From: Nitrincola lacisaponensis
GTDB taxonomy: Bacteria > Pseudomonadota > Gammaproteobacteria > Pseudomonadales > Balneatricaceae
Direction of reading: 5' to 3'
Assembly (NCBI RefSeq): GCF_000691225.1
Contig: NZ_JMSZ01000036.1
Location: 24,721 to 88,720 of the forward strand
DNA length: 64,000 nucleotides
Of this stretch, positions 27,087 through 35,106 are shown piece by piece. The translations under genes were made by a program, and so were the position numbers. Each line of letters begins with the position of its first letter. The first letter of the stretch is position 1. The notes under the pieces are model-generated. The model made no database searches and had not been told where the DNA came from. It was given only the letters and a program-made list of their open reading frames with translations.

Positions 27087-28171
27087 GTCCGGGTCTGGAA
27101 GTGAGCCTGCGTGCACAAGGACAGATTCCGCTGGAGATGGATCTGCGCTGTGCGCCGGGTGAAATCCTTGCGCTGATCGGACCCTCTGGCAGTGGTAAAA
27201 CCACCTTGCTGCGCGCATTGGCCGGGCTTTATACCCAGGTATCGGGACAGATTCGCTGCCAGGGACGTACCTGGCTGGATAGCCAACAAGGTCTCTGTCT
27301 GAAGCCGGAACAGCGGTGGGTGGGTATGGTGTTTCAGCAGTATGCCCTGTTTCCGCATCTGACCGCACTGCAAAATCTGACTCTGGCCATGTCACACCTG
27401 CCGCGACAAGCGCGTGAACCCGCTGCACTTGCCTGGCTGGAGCGCGTCAATCTGGCGGGGTTGCATAATCGACTGTCATCGCAGTTATCCGGTGGCCAGC
27501 GCCAGCGGGTAGCGCTGGCACGTGCGCTGGCGTCAAAGCCCGATCTGCTGCTGCTGGACGAGCCTTTTTCGGCCGTGGATCAGGTGACCCGTTTTCGTTT
27601 ACGCCGCGAACTGGCACTGCTGCGTAAGCAGATCGATATTCCCATGTTGCTGGTCACCCATGACCTGGATGAGGCACTGCAACTGGCGGATCGTATCTGC
27701 GTGCTGCATCACGGGCAGCAACTGCAGTGTGCCGATCCTATTAGCCTGATGCAGCATCCGGCCAGCCCGGATGTGGCGCGGTTGTTGGGTTTACAGAATA
27801 TCTTTTCGGCGAGTGTTGTCGCTGTCGGGCGGGAGGGGCTTAGCCTGGATTGGGCGGGATGTCCCATCAAGGTTTCCCAGCCGTCTGAGTATGCCATCGG
27901 TGATCAGGTGACCTGGATTGCGCCACCGCAGAGTATTCTGCTGCAGCGTCCGGATCGCCCGGTTCCGGGTGACAGCGAAAACCCGATTGCTGGATCTATT
28001 ACCGAGTTGGTGTTGATGGGACCGCATGCCAGTGTCCGCGTTCTGCCCAATCATGCACCTGAACTACCCTTGAGCTTTTTTATTCCACTGCATTACGTCG
28101 AGCGACAGCAGTTGCATGAAGGTATGCCTGTCACCCTCAGTCTGAAAGCGCACTCATTGCATGTGTTTTGA
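27083..28171 (+). CDS. modC: Molybdate ABC transporter ATP-binding protein ModC
   Basis: The ATPase of the molybdate importer. It carries Walker A GPSGSGKTT, signature LSGGQRQR, Walker B LLLLDEPFSAVD and H-loop VTHDLDEA. A TOBE/Mop-like molybdate domain covers the last 110 residues, and the 362-residue length fits ModC. The ATG at 27083 has AAGGGG just upstream and overlaps the modB stop. The 3' end overlaps the rhodanese gene on the other strand by 18 bases. No ModE gene or box was found. Confidence 0.92.
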   Translation: MSPGLEVSLRAQGQIPLEMDLRCAPGEILALIGPSGSGKTTLLRALAGLYTQVSGQIRCQGRTWLDSQQGLCLKPEQRWVGMVFQQYALFPHLTALQNLTLAMSHLPRQAREPAALAWLERVNLAGLHNRLSSQLSGGQRQRVALARALASKPDLLLLDEPFSAVDQVTRFRLRRELALLRKQIDIPMLLVTHDLDEALQLADRICVLHHGQQLQCADPISLMQHPASPDVARLLGLQNIFSASVVAVGREGLSLDWAGCPIKVSQPSEYAIGDQVTWIAPPQSILLQRPDRPVPGDSENPIAGSITELVLMGPHASVRVLPNHAPELPLSFFIPLHYVERQQLHEGMPVTLSLKAHSLHVF

Positions 28172-28546
28172 TACAGGAACCGGTTGATACCCTTCAGCCA
28201 TCAGTCTGAAGATGCCGCCCTCTATATTGATCACTTCTTGTTGTAAATGGGGTTCCAGCAAACCCGATAACTGCTCGGTACGGTTACCGGTTCGACAGAT
28301 CAAGGCGACAGGACGATCATCAAGAAGAGGGGCCAGCTCCTGCAAAAAGAGGCGTGATGCGGTAATGGGAATGGCGCCTTCAACAATCCCGGTTTCTTGC
28401 CATTCATGCGGCTCCCGTATGTCAATAAGCAGCACATCCATCGCTTTGAGTTCATCAGCAGAGGGTGCAATAGACTCATATGCCCCTACTGGCAGCGCCA
28501 GTAGGCTGATCGAAAACGCAGTGAAAATAGCAGTGATATATTTCAT
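28154..28546 (-). CDS. Secreted rhodanese-like sulfurtransferase
   Basis: A 130-residue single-domain rhodanese with a Sec signal (YITAIFTAFSISLLALPVGA). The mature part keeps the active-site loop CRTGNR and the LIDIREPHEW element. Periplasmic rhodaneses move sulfane sulfur; near arsenic genes a role with thioarsenic or sulfide is possible but unproven. The start at 28546 is chosen for the signal peptide; the frame is open farther, into the arsR region. It is divergent from arsR. Confidence 0.82.
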   Translation of the reverse strand: MKYITAIFTAFSISLLALPVGAYESIAPSADELKAMDVLLIDIREPHEWQETGIVEGAIPITASRLFLQELAPLLDDRPVALICRTGNRTEQLSGLLEPHLQQEVINIEGGIFRLMAEGYQPVPVSKHMQ

Positions 28547-28597
28547 AAATTGAGTGTAATCCATAAAGCATAAGTTATGTAAGTATATAACAGAAAC

Positions 28598-28636
28598 TTG
28601 ACTCTGGAATAATATGTCCATATTCTTGGAAGTATG
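28598..28636 (+). promoter_or_regulatory. arsR promoter with overlapping ArsR-type operator
   Basis: TTGACT (28598-28603), a 17-base spacer and TATTCT (28621-28626) make a strong sigma-70 promoter. A dyad CATATTCTTGGAAGTATG (28619-28636) covers the -10. It fits the TTC-N-GAA core of ArsR operators, so the regulator should repress its own operon until arsenite binds. Confidence 0.72.
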
Positions 28637-28639
28637 GAT

Positions 28640-28984
28640 ATGAATAATGCAATTGAGCGTTTTGCGGCGCTCTCCCAAGAAACACGCCTGAAGGCATTTC
28701 GCTTGCTGGTTCAACATGAACCGGACGGATTGCCTGCGGGTGAGATCGCCAGGCAGCTGAACGTGCCACACAATACCTTATCGGCACATTTGTCGGTGCT
28801 TTCACAAGCGGGGCTGGTGATTTCCCAGCGTCAGAGTCGCTCGATTATTTACCGGGTAAATTTAAGTCATATGCGCGAGACAATCGAGTTTTTGGCACGT
28901 GACTGCTGTGGTGGGCACCCGGATGTATGCGAATCATTGCTACCGGCTTTAGAAGACAGCAACCCCTTACCCAGCAACCAGTAA
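28640..28984 (+). CDS. arsR: Arsenic-responsive repressor ArsR
   Basis: A small winged-helix repressor of the ArsR/SmtB family; about 114 residues. The DNA-recognition helix is in NVPHNTLSAHLSVLSQAGLV. Instead of the E. coli CVC motif in the recognition helix, the likely arsenite site is the C-terminal DCCGGHPDVC, as in several other ArsR types. The ATG at 28640 is preferred because GGAAG lies 7 bases upstream; the ATG two codons earlier lies too close to it. It heads the arsR-acr3-arsA operon. Confidence 0.92.
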   Translation: MNNAIERFAALSQETRLKAFRLLVQHEPDGLPAGEIARQLNVPHNTLSAHLSVLSQAGLVISQRQSRSIIYRVNLSHMRETIEFLARDCCGGHPDVCESLLPALEDSNPLPSNQ

Positions 28985-29036
28985 GGTGGCTATACACCAT
29001 GATTCATGACAATTTGATTAGGATAGGAGTGAGAGC

Positions 29037-30125
29037 ATGAAGGCTCAGGATAAGGCAGAAGCGCCAAGTACGGCCGAGGGAATGGGGCTGTTCGAGCGTT
29101 TTTTGACACTTTGGGTGGCATTAGCGATAGTGGCGGGTATCTTATTGGGCCAGTTTGCGCCAGCTATTCCCGAAACCCTGTCGCGCTTTGAGTATGCGCA
29201 GGTCTCCATTCCGGTAGCGATACTTATCTGGGCGATGATCTTCCCGATGATGCTGCAGATAGATTTCAGTTCCATCGTCGGTGTGGGCCGCCAACCTAAA
29301 GGGCTAATCATTACTACATCAGTCAACTGGCTGATCAAACCCTTCACCATGTTTGCGATATCCTGGTTTTTTCTGATGGTGGTATTTAAGCCACTGATTC
29401 CGGAAGACATGGCGCGTCAATATCTGGCTGGCGCTATTCTCTTGGGTGCAGCCCCTTGTACCGCGATGGTGTTTGTCTGGAGTTATCTGACCCGTGGTGA
29501 TGCCGCCTATACACTGGTGCAGGTGGCCATCAATGATCTGATTATGCTGTTTGCCTTCGCACCGATTGTGGTGTTTTTGCTGGGCATCTCCAATATTCAG
29601 GTGCCCTGGGATACGGTGATCCTGTCTGTGGTGCTGTATATCGTGATTCCGTTAGGCGCGGGTTATCTGACGCGCCGATGGGTGATTCAGCACTATGGTC
29701 TTGAATGGTTTACCGGCGTATTTATGAAACGCCTGGCACCTGTCACCCCGATAGGTTTAATTATAACCCTGGTGCTGTTATTCGCGTTTCAGGGTGATGT
29801 GATTATTGCCAACCCATTGCATATTTTGTTGATTGCGATCCCTCTGATTATTCAGACATTTCTGATTTTCTTTATCGCCTATGGCTGGTGTAAGGCCTGG
29901 CGAGTGCCACACAACGTGGCGGCACCCGCAGGCATGATCGGCGCCAGTAATTTCTTCGAGCTGGCAGTTGCCGTCGCTATAGCGCTGTTCGGCCTGCAAT
30001 CCGGTGCCGCTTTAGCAACCGTTGTCGGTGTATTGGTTGAAGTGCCACTGATGTTGGCTCTGGTACGTATCGCCAACAAGACACGCCATCACTTTCCACC
30101 CGCAACGAGTCATCAGAATGTTTGA
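29037..30125 (+). CDS. acr3: Arsenite efflux permease Acr3
   Basis: An inner-membrane arsenite/H+ antiporter of the ACR3 (BASS) family with about ten helices and 362 residues. The key cysteine is in GAAPCTAMVFVWS, and the conserved NDLIMLFAF and GASNFFELAVA segments are present. It follows arsR with GGAG before the ATG, and it overlaps arsA by eight bases. Confidence 0.94.
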   Translation: MKAQDKAEAPSTAEGMGLFERFLTLWVALAIVAGILLGQFAPAIPETLSRFEYAQVSIPVAILIWAMIFPMMLQIDFSSIVGVGRQPKGLIITTSVNWLIKPFTMFAISWFFLMVVFKPLIPEDMARQYLAGAILLGAAPCTAMVFVWSYLTRGDAAYTLVQVAINDLIMLFAFAPIVVFLLGISNIQVPWDTVILSVVLYIVIPLGAGYLTRRWVIQHYGLEWFTGVFMKRLAPVTPIGLIITLVLLFAFQGDVIIANPLHILLIAIPLIIQTFLIFFIAYGWCKAWRVPHNVAAPAGMIGASNFFELAVAVAIALFGLQSGAALATVVGVLVEVPLMLALVRIANKTRHHFPPATSHQNV

Positions 30126-31866
30126 TCAGTTGCCAAAATTTGTCTTTTTTACAGGCAAGGGAGGGGTCGGTAAAACCTCCTTAGCCTGTGCGACGGCTGT
30201 TGATCTGGCAGATGCTGGCCTGCGGGTGTTGTTGGTCAGTACCGACCCGGCTTCCAATGTGGGTCAGGTGTTTGCTACGGACATAGGCAATCACATCACG
30301 CCAATTGGCCAGGTGTCCGGGTTGGAAGCGCTGGAAATTGATCCAGAAGCCGCAGCAGAAGACTATCGCGAGCGTATTATCGGCCCCATCCGCGGCACGC
30401 TGTCTGAAAAAGCCCTGAATAGCATCAAAGAGCAATTATCGGGTGCTTGTACAACCGAGATTGCCGCGTTTGATGAGTTCACGGCACTGCTGACCGATCC
30501 AGAATTGATCGAGTGTTATGACCATATTGTTTTTGATACCGCCCCGACCGGCCATACTATCCGTTTACTTAAGCTGCCGGGTGCCTGGAGCGGCTTTCTG
30601 GAAACCGGCGGTGATGCATCCTGCCTGGGGCCTTTGGCGGGGTTGGAAAAGCAGCGTGAACGTTATGCGGCGGCGGTAAACAGCCTGTCGAATGCGGACA
30701 TGACCCGAATGATACTGGTGGCCAGACCGCGTAGCAGCTCGCTGGCGGAAGCCGCCAGGACACATAGAGAGTTAGCTGATATCGGTATTCGCAATCAGCA
30801 GTTGGCGATCAATGGCTTAATGCCCGATGAAGCCCTAGATGATGCACTGGCAGTCAGTATGATCCATCGGGAGCGTGGCGCGATGGACGCCATGGATGCT
30901 GATCTTGCCAGCCTGGTCAGACATGATTTCTACCTGCGCCCGGAGAATCTGGTCGGTATCGATGCATTACGCCGAATGAGTCAGCCCATCAACGGCTTAC
31001 AGGCTGGTGCTAAGCATCAGGCGATGGCGGATTTACCCTTCTTGTCCCGGCTGATCGATGGCCTCGAAGAGGCCGGTAAGGGGCTGATCATGACCATGGG
31101 CAAGGGCGGTGTTGGCAAAACCACTATCGCTGCAGCTGTTGCGGTAGAGCTGGCTGCGCGTGGTCATGAGGTTTTACTCACCACCACTGACCCCGCAGCC
31201 CATCTGCACGAAACACTGGCGGGTGACGTGGCTAATCTCAGCGTTAGTCGCATTGATCCGGCTGTAGAAACTCAACGCTACCGTGATCAGATTATGGCGT
31301 CACGCGGGGCCAGTCTCGATGCTCAGGGCCGAGCCCTGCTGGAAGAGGATCTGCGCTCACCCTGTACGGAAGAAATTGCAGTATTTCAGGCATTTTCCAG
31401 AACCATACGTGAGGCTAGTCGCAAATTTGTGGTGATGGATACCGCACCCACAGGACATACCCTGTTACTACTGGATGCTACGGGCGCTTATCATCGCGAT
31501 ATTATGCGCCATGCTGGTGAAACCCGTGCGCGGATGGTGACACCAATGATGCGTTTACAGGACCCGGCGCAAACTCGGGTACTCATTGTAACGTTACCGG
31601 AAACAATACCAGTATTAGAGGCTGCTCGTTTGCAGGAAGACCTGCAGCGCGCAGAGATCCAGCCTTATGCCTGGGTGGTGAACTCAAGTCTTGTCGCTAC
31701 CGCTACCCAGCATCCTTTACTGGCTGCACGAGCTGCGACAGAGGTCCCTGAAATAATGCGCGTGCAAACAGAGCTCAGTGCTCGTTATGCCGTGGTACCC
31801 ATGTTGGCCGATGATCCTGTCGGTGCTGACAGATTGCGTGCGCTGATCGGTTCAGTTCAGGCTTGA
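30118..31866 (+). CDS. arsA: Arsenite-stimulated efflux ATPase ArsA
   Basis: A cytoplasmic ATPase that energises arsenite efflux. It has two homologous halves with P-loops GKGGVGKTS (about residue 15) and GKGGVGKTT (about 328). Each half carries the DTAPTGHT signal-transduction motif and the metal-site Cys in GACTTEIAAFDEF and SPCTEEIAVFQAF. The 582 residues match ArsA. It starts inside the acr3 stop region. No arsD metallochaperone gene is present. Its last 15 bases overlap arsC on the other strand. Confidence 0.94.
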   Translation: MFDQLPKFVFFTGKGGVGKTSLACATAVDLADAGLRVLLVSTDPASNVGQVFATDIGNHITPIGQVSGLEALEIDPEAAAEDYRERIIGPIRGTLSEKALNSIKEQLSGACTTEIAAFDEFTALLTDPELIECYDHIVFDTAPTGHTIRLLKLPGAWSGFLETGGDASCLGPLAGLEKQRERYAAAVNSLSNADMTRMILVARPRSSSLAEAARTHRELADIGIRNQQLAINGLMPDEALDDALAVSMIHRERGAMDAMDADLASLVRHDFYLRPENLVGIDALRRMSQPINGLQAGAKHQAMADLPFLSRLIDGLEEAGKGLIMTMGKGGVGKTTIAAAVAVELAARGHEVLLTTTDPAAHLHETLAGDVANLSVSRIDPAVETQRYRDQIMASRGASLDAQGRALLEEDLRSPCTEEIAVFQAFSRTIREASRKFVVMDTAPTGHTLLLLDATGAYHRDIMRHAGETRARMVTPMMRLQDPAQTRVLIVTLPETIPVLEAARLQEDLQRAEIQPYAWVVNSSLVATATQHPLLAARAATEVPEIMRVQTELSARYAVVPMLADDPVGADRLRALIGSVQA

Positions 31867-32319
31867 GCATTGGTCCAACAGGGTGTCCAATTCGGGCGGA
31901 GAAAGATGTTCAGGGTGATGTTGCAAAAAATAATCGATACGTCGCTGCAACAGTGTGAATGCCTGCTCGAAGGCGGCTTGCTGACCCTCTGCACTGGCAT
32001 TTATCTTGGACGGATCTGTCATGCTCCAATGGCTTCGCATGACGTTGCCCAGATAGACCGGGCAGGGGGTGCTGGCGGCATCTGAACAGAGCGTGATCAC
32101 CAGGTCGGGCACGACTGGGAGGCTGTCCCAGTCTTTACTGAACAGGCCCTCGGTGGCAATGTGATGAGATTCAAGGGTTTTTAAAGCCATAGGGTGAACG
32201 TTTTGTGCAGGATGGCTACCGGCACTGAATGCTTGATGAACGTTAGTACGCTCATTCAGTATCGCTTCTGCCATGATGGAGCGGCAGCTATTGCCGGTGC
32301 ACAGAAAAAGTATATTCAT
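31852..32319 (-). CDS. arsC: Arsenate reductase ArsC (low-molecular-weight phosphatase type)
   Basis: A cytoplasmic reductase that turns arsenate into arsenite for Acr3/ArsA. The P-loop is CTGNSCRS, with Cys7. Two further cysteines, in ITLCSDAA and STPCPVYL, match the thioredoxin-coupled redox triad. The 155-residue length is a little above average. GGAG lies 6 bases before the ATG. It converges on arsA and diverges from gap. Confidence 0.93.
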   Translation of the reverse strand: MNILFLCTGNSCRSIMAEAILNERTNVHQAFSAGSHPAQNVHPMALKTLESHHIATEGLFSKDWDSLPVVPDLVITLCSDAASTPCPVYLGNVMRSHWSMTDPSKINASAEGQQAAFEQAFTLLQRRIDYFLQHHPEHLSPPELDTLLDQCSSLN

Positions 32320-32328
32320 GGTTGCTCC

Positions 32329-32361
32329 AATATATGAAAAGCCATATATTCGTGAATTTTA
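32329..32361 (-). promoter_or_regulatory. Two overlapping dyads before arsC
   Basis: AATATATG and CATATATT (32329-32336, 32343-32350) form a perfect inverted repeat with a 6-base loop. An adjoining ATTCGTGAAT (32348-32357) resembles the ArsR-type TTC/GAA core. They lie just upstream of the arsC ribosome site and could be operators for arsC. The first dyad resembles the one before the arx operon. A third, half-site motif (CATTCGTATATTTAG) lies before gap at about 32445. Confidence 0.5.
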
Positions 32362-32480
32362 GACTAGGGTTTCTTCCGAGTGTAGCTCGTTTGGTGAGAC
32401 TCTTGGTCGCACAATTGTCATCTGGGTGGTTTACGCTATGCCGCCATTCGTATATTTAGTTAATAAAATAAGGTGAAGTA

Positions 32481-33494
32481 ATGACCATTAAAGTCGGTAT
32501 CAATGGTTTTGGTCGCATGGGACGTTTGGCACTGCGTGCCGCCTGGAACTGGCCTGAATTTGAGTTTGTGCAGATTAATGATCCGGCCGCTGATGCTGTC
32601 AGTCTGGCACATTTGTTGAATTTTGACTCGGTACATGGCCGTTGGGCGCATGAGGCGATGGCAGAACAGGGTGCTATGCTGATCGAAGGCAAGCGCATTG
32701 CTGTCAGTCAGAATAAAAGCATTGATGAAACCGATTGGTCGGGTTGTGATCTGGTATTTGAATGCTCCGGCAAGATGAAAACCACCGCGTTGCTGCAGGC
32801 CTATCTTGATCAAGGCGTTAAACGCGTTGTGGTGTCTGCACCGATCAAAGAGCCGGGTGTGCTCAATGTGGTGATGGGGGTTAATGATCACTTGTATGAT
32901 CCGGCACAGCATCCGATCGTGACCGCCGCTTCCTGTACCACCAACTGCCTGGCACCGGTTGTTAAGGTTATCCATGAGTCGCTGGGTATCCGTCATGCCA
33001 GCATGACCACCATTCACGATCTGACCAATACCCAGACCATCCTGGATGCTCCCCACAAGGATCTGCGTCGTGCCCGGGCTTGCGGTATGAGCCTGATTCC
33101 GACAACGACCGGATCCGCAAAAGCGATTATCGAGATTTTTCCTGAACTGGCCGGGCGTATCAATGGTCATGCGGTTCGGGTGCCCTTAGCTAATGCCTCA
33201 CTGACCGATTGTGTATTCGAGGTTGAAAAAGCGACCACCGCAGAAGAAGTGAATGCTTACCTCAAAGCGGCAGCAGAGGGTGAGTTGGCTGGCATACTGG
33301 GTTATGAAGAGCGTCCACTGGTGTCTGTGGACTATCGTGGTGATTCCCGCTCCAGCATTATCGATGCTTTATCTACCATGGTCATCAATGGTACTCAGGT
33401 AAAAATCTACGCCTGGTATGACAATGAGTGGGGCTACTCGGTGCGTATGGCCGAGCTGGGACGTAAAATTGGCCTGTTGGATCAGGCAGGTTAA
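32481..33494 (+). CDS. gap: Arsenate-linked glyceraldehyde-3-phosphate dehydrogenase
   Basis: A cytoplasmic type I GAPDH of 337 residues. With arsenate in place of phosphate it would make 1-arseno-3-phosphoglycerate, which ArsJ exports. The NAD site is [13 protein letters not shown], the catalytic Cys is in [10 protein letters not shown], and the [11 protein letters not shown] and [11 protein letters not shown] motifs are normal. The gene is 2 bases before arsJ and separate from any glycolysis genes, so it is assigned to arsenic rather than to sugar metabolism. Confidence 0.92.
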   Translation: MTIKVGINGFGRMGRLALRAAWNWPEFEFVQINDPAADAVSLAHLLNFDSVHGRWAHEAMAEQGAMLIEGKRIAVSQNKSIDETDWSGCDLVFECSGKMKTTALLQAYLDQGVKRVVVSAPIKEPGVLNVVMGVNDHLYDPAQHPIVTAASCTTNCLAPVVKVIHESLGIRHASMTTIHDLTNTQTILDAPHKDLRRARACGMSLIPTTTGSAKAIIEIFPELAGRINGHAVRVPLANASLTDCVFEVEKATTAEEVNAYLKAAAEGELAGILGYEERPLVSVDYRGDSRSSIIDALSTMVINGTQVKIYAWYDNEWGYSVRMAELGRKIGLLDQAG

Positions 33495-33496
33495 GC

Positions 33497-34714
33497 ATGT
33501 TCGCGCACCTGTCACCGGCGATACGCCAGTACCTGATCGTAACCGGTAACTACTGGGCCTTCACGCTGACCGACGGTGCGCTGCGCATGCTGGTGGTGCT
33601 CTACTTTAATCAGTTGGGCTACTCACCTTTACAGATCGCTATGCTGTTCGTGTTTTATGAAGTCTTCGGCGTAGTCACCAATCTGGTGGGTGGTTGGTTA
33701 GGCGCGCGTCTGGGGCTGAACCGCACCATGAATGTGGGGCTGGCGTTGCAGGTCGTGGCACTGTTGATGCTCACCCTGCCCGCTGAGTACCTGACGGTTA
33801 TCTGGGTGATGTTGGCGCAGGCCTTGTCGGGTATTGCCAAAGATCTGAACAAAATGAGCGCCAAAAGTGCCATCAAGTTGCTGGTACCTGAAGAAGCGCA
33901 GGGCACGCTGTTTAAGTGGGTGGCACTGTTAACCGGTTCGAAAAATGCACTGAAAGGGATAGGGTTTTTCCTCGGTGCCGTGCTCTTGAGCCTGCTTGGC
34001 TTTATGGGTGCCGTACTGGCTATGGCGCTGATGCTGGCGCTGGTGTGGGTGATGTCGGTGCTCCTGCTGCGCAATGATATGGGGCGGATGAAAAACAAGC
34101 CCAAATTTCGTGAAGTGTTTTCCAAAAGCCGGGCGATCAATGTGCTGGCGGCGGCGCGCATGTTTCTGTTTGCTTCCCGGGATGTCTGGTTTGTCATTGC
34201 ACTGCCGGTGTTCTTGAAGGAAACCCTGGGCTGGGACTTCTGGCAAGTCGGATTTTTTATGGCCTGCTGGGTGATCGGCTATGGTGTTGTGCAATCACTG
34301 GCACCCTTGTTTACCGGTAAACGCTCCGGGCGCATCCCTGGCCGTGGAGCCGTGGTGGGCTGGGGAGCCGGGTTGGCTATACTGCCGTTGTTGATTGCCC
34401 AGGGAATGGTGTTGCCGCTGGATACCACCTGGGTCATCGTGGTTGGATTGATGGTATTCGGTGCGGTGTTTGCGGTTAATTCATCGCTGCACAGCTATCT
34501 GATCGTCAGTTATGCCCGCGGAGATGGCGTCTCCCTGGATGTCGGCTTTTACTACATGGCCAATGCAATGGGGCGGTTGCTGGGAACCGTCTTGTCCGGC
34601 TGGCTGTATATGGCCCATGGCCTGGTCACCTGTCTGGTGGTTTCTGCCGTGATGGTGTTGGCCGCCGTGTTGATCTCTTTGGCCTTGCCTGCCGGGCGAC
34701 TGGCAACTCGCTGA
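33497..34714 (+). CDS. arsJ: Organoarsenical efflux transporter ArsJ
   Basis: A 12-helix major-facilitator protein of 405 residues that exports 1-arseno-3-phosphoglycerate, which then decays to arsenate outside. The N-terminus (YLIVTGNYWAFTLTDGALRM) and KDLNKMSAKSAIKLLVPE match ArsJ. It is tightly coupled to gap. The last gene of the arsenic block; hipBA follows after an operator region. Confidence 0.93.
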   Translation: MFAHLSPAIRQYLIVTGNYWAFTLTDGALRMLVVLYFNQLGYSPLQIAMLFVFYEVFGVVTNLVGGWLGARLGLNRTMNVGLALQVVALLMLTLPAEYLTVIWVMLAQALSGIAKDLNKMSAKSAIKLLVPEEAQGTLFKWVALLTGSKNALKGIGFFLGAVLLSLLGFMGAVLAMALMLALVWVMSVLLLRNDMGRMKNKPKFREVFSKSRAINVLAAARMFLFASRDVWFVIALPVFLKETLGWDFWQVGFFMACWVIGYGVVQSLAPLFTGKRSGRIPGRGAVVGWGAGLAILPLLIAQGMVLPLDTTWVIVVGLMVFGAVFAVNSSLHSYLIVSYARGDGVSLDVGFYYMANAMGRLLGTVLSGWLYMAHGLVTCLVVSAVMVLAAVLISLALPAGRLATR

Positions 34715-34722
34715 GCGAAATA

Positions 34723-34797
34723 GAAACTTATAAATTGCTTAATCGCAAAAAAGAAACTAATATGTTTCTTATTGATTGATAGCAACTTATAAGTTTC
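34723..34797 (+). promoter_or_regulatory. Triple GAAAC-type operator before hipBA
   Basis: Three related dyads are spaced 29-30 bases apart: 34723-34738 (GAAACTTATAAATTGC), 34753-34768 (GAAACTAATATGTTTC) and 34782-34797 (GCAACTTATAAGTTTC). They fit a shared form, GAAACTTATAAGTTTC. The last ends three bases before the hipB ATG. They are probably sites for the HipB repressor. Confidence 0.65.
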
Positions 34798-34800
34798 ATT

Positions 34801-35106
34801 ATGCGCTCACTACTCGAACAGATCAAACAGCGACGTTTAGCACTGGCACTGAAGCAGCAGGATATGCTGCTGCGGATAGGGATTTCACGCCAGCAATATC
34901 AAAGAATTGAGTCCAAGGGCAATCCTCGGCTCGATACACTTGAGTTGATCGCGAAGGGACTTAAAAGTGAACTGCTGTTGATCCCACAAGAAAAACTCAA
35001 TGCGGTATTGGCCGTACTGTCTGACGATTCAAACCAGGCAGCCAAGGAAAACAACCCCTCATTCGCCGATGACCCGTGGCAGGAATTATTGGGAGATAAC
35101 GAATGA
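34801..35106 (+). CDS. hipB: HipB-like antitoxin (XRE helix-turn-helix)
   Basis: A 101-residue DNA-binding antitoxin. The XRE fold covers about residues 15-65 (LKQQDMLLRIGISRQQYQRI). The C-terminal part is acidic and probably flexible, fit for contact with HipA. It overlaps the hipA start by four bases (ATGA), as in known hipBA loci. It should bind the operators directly upstream. Confidence 0.85.
   Translation: MRSLLEQIKQRRLALALKQQDMLLRIGISRQQYQRIESKGNPRLDTLELIAKGLKSELLLIPQEKLNAVLAVLSDDSNQAAKENNPSFADDPWQELLGDNE

Noticed and set aside
28547..28771. Longer rhodanese running into the arsR promoter and coding region
   Set aside because: The extension reads opposite arsR; starting at 28546 gives a clean signal peptide.
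32481..33494. gap as the glycolytic GAPDH controlled by HexR
   Set aside because: It is 2 bases from arsJ, in the arsenic block, and no HexR-like palindrome was seen upstream.
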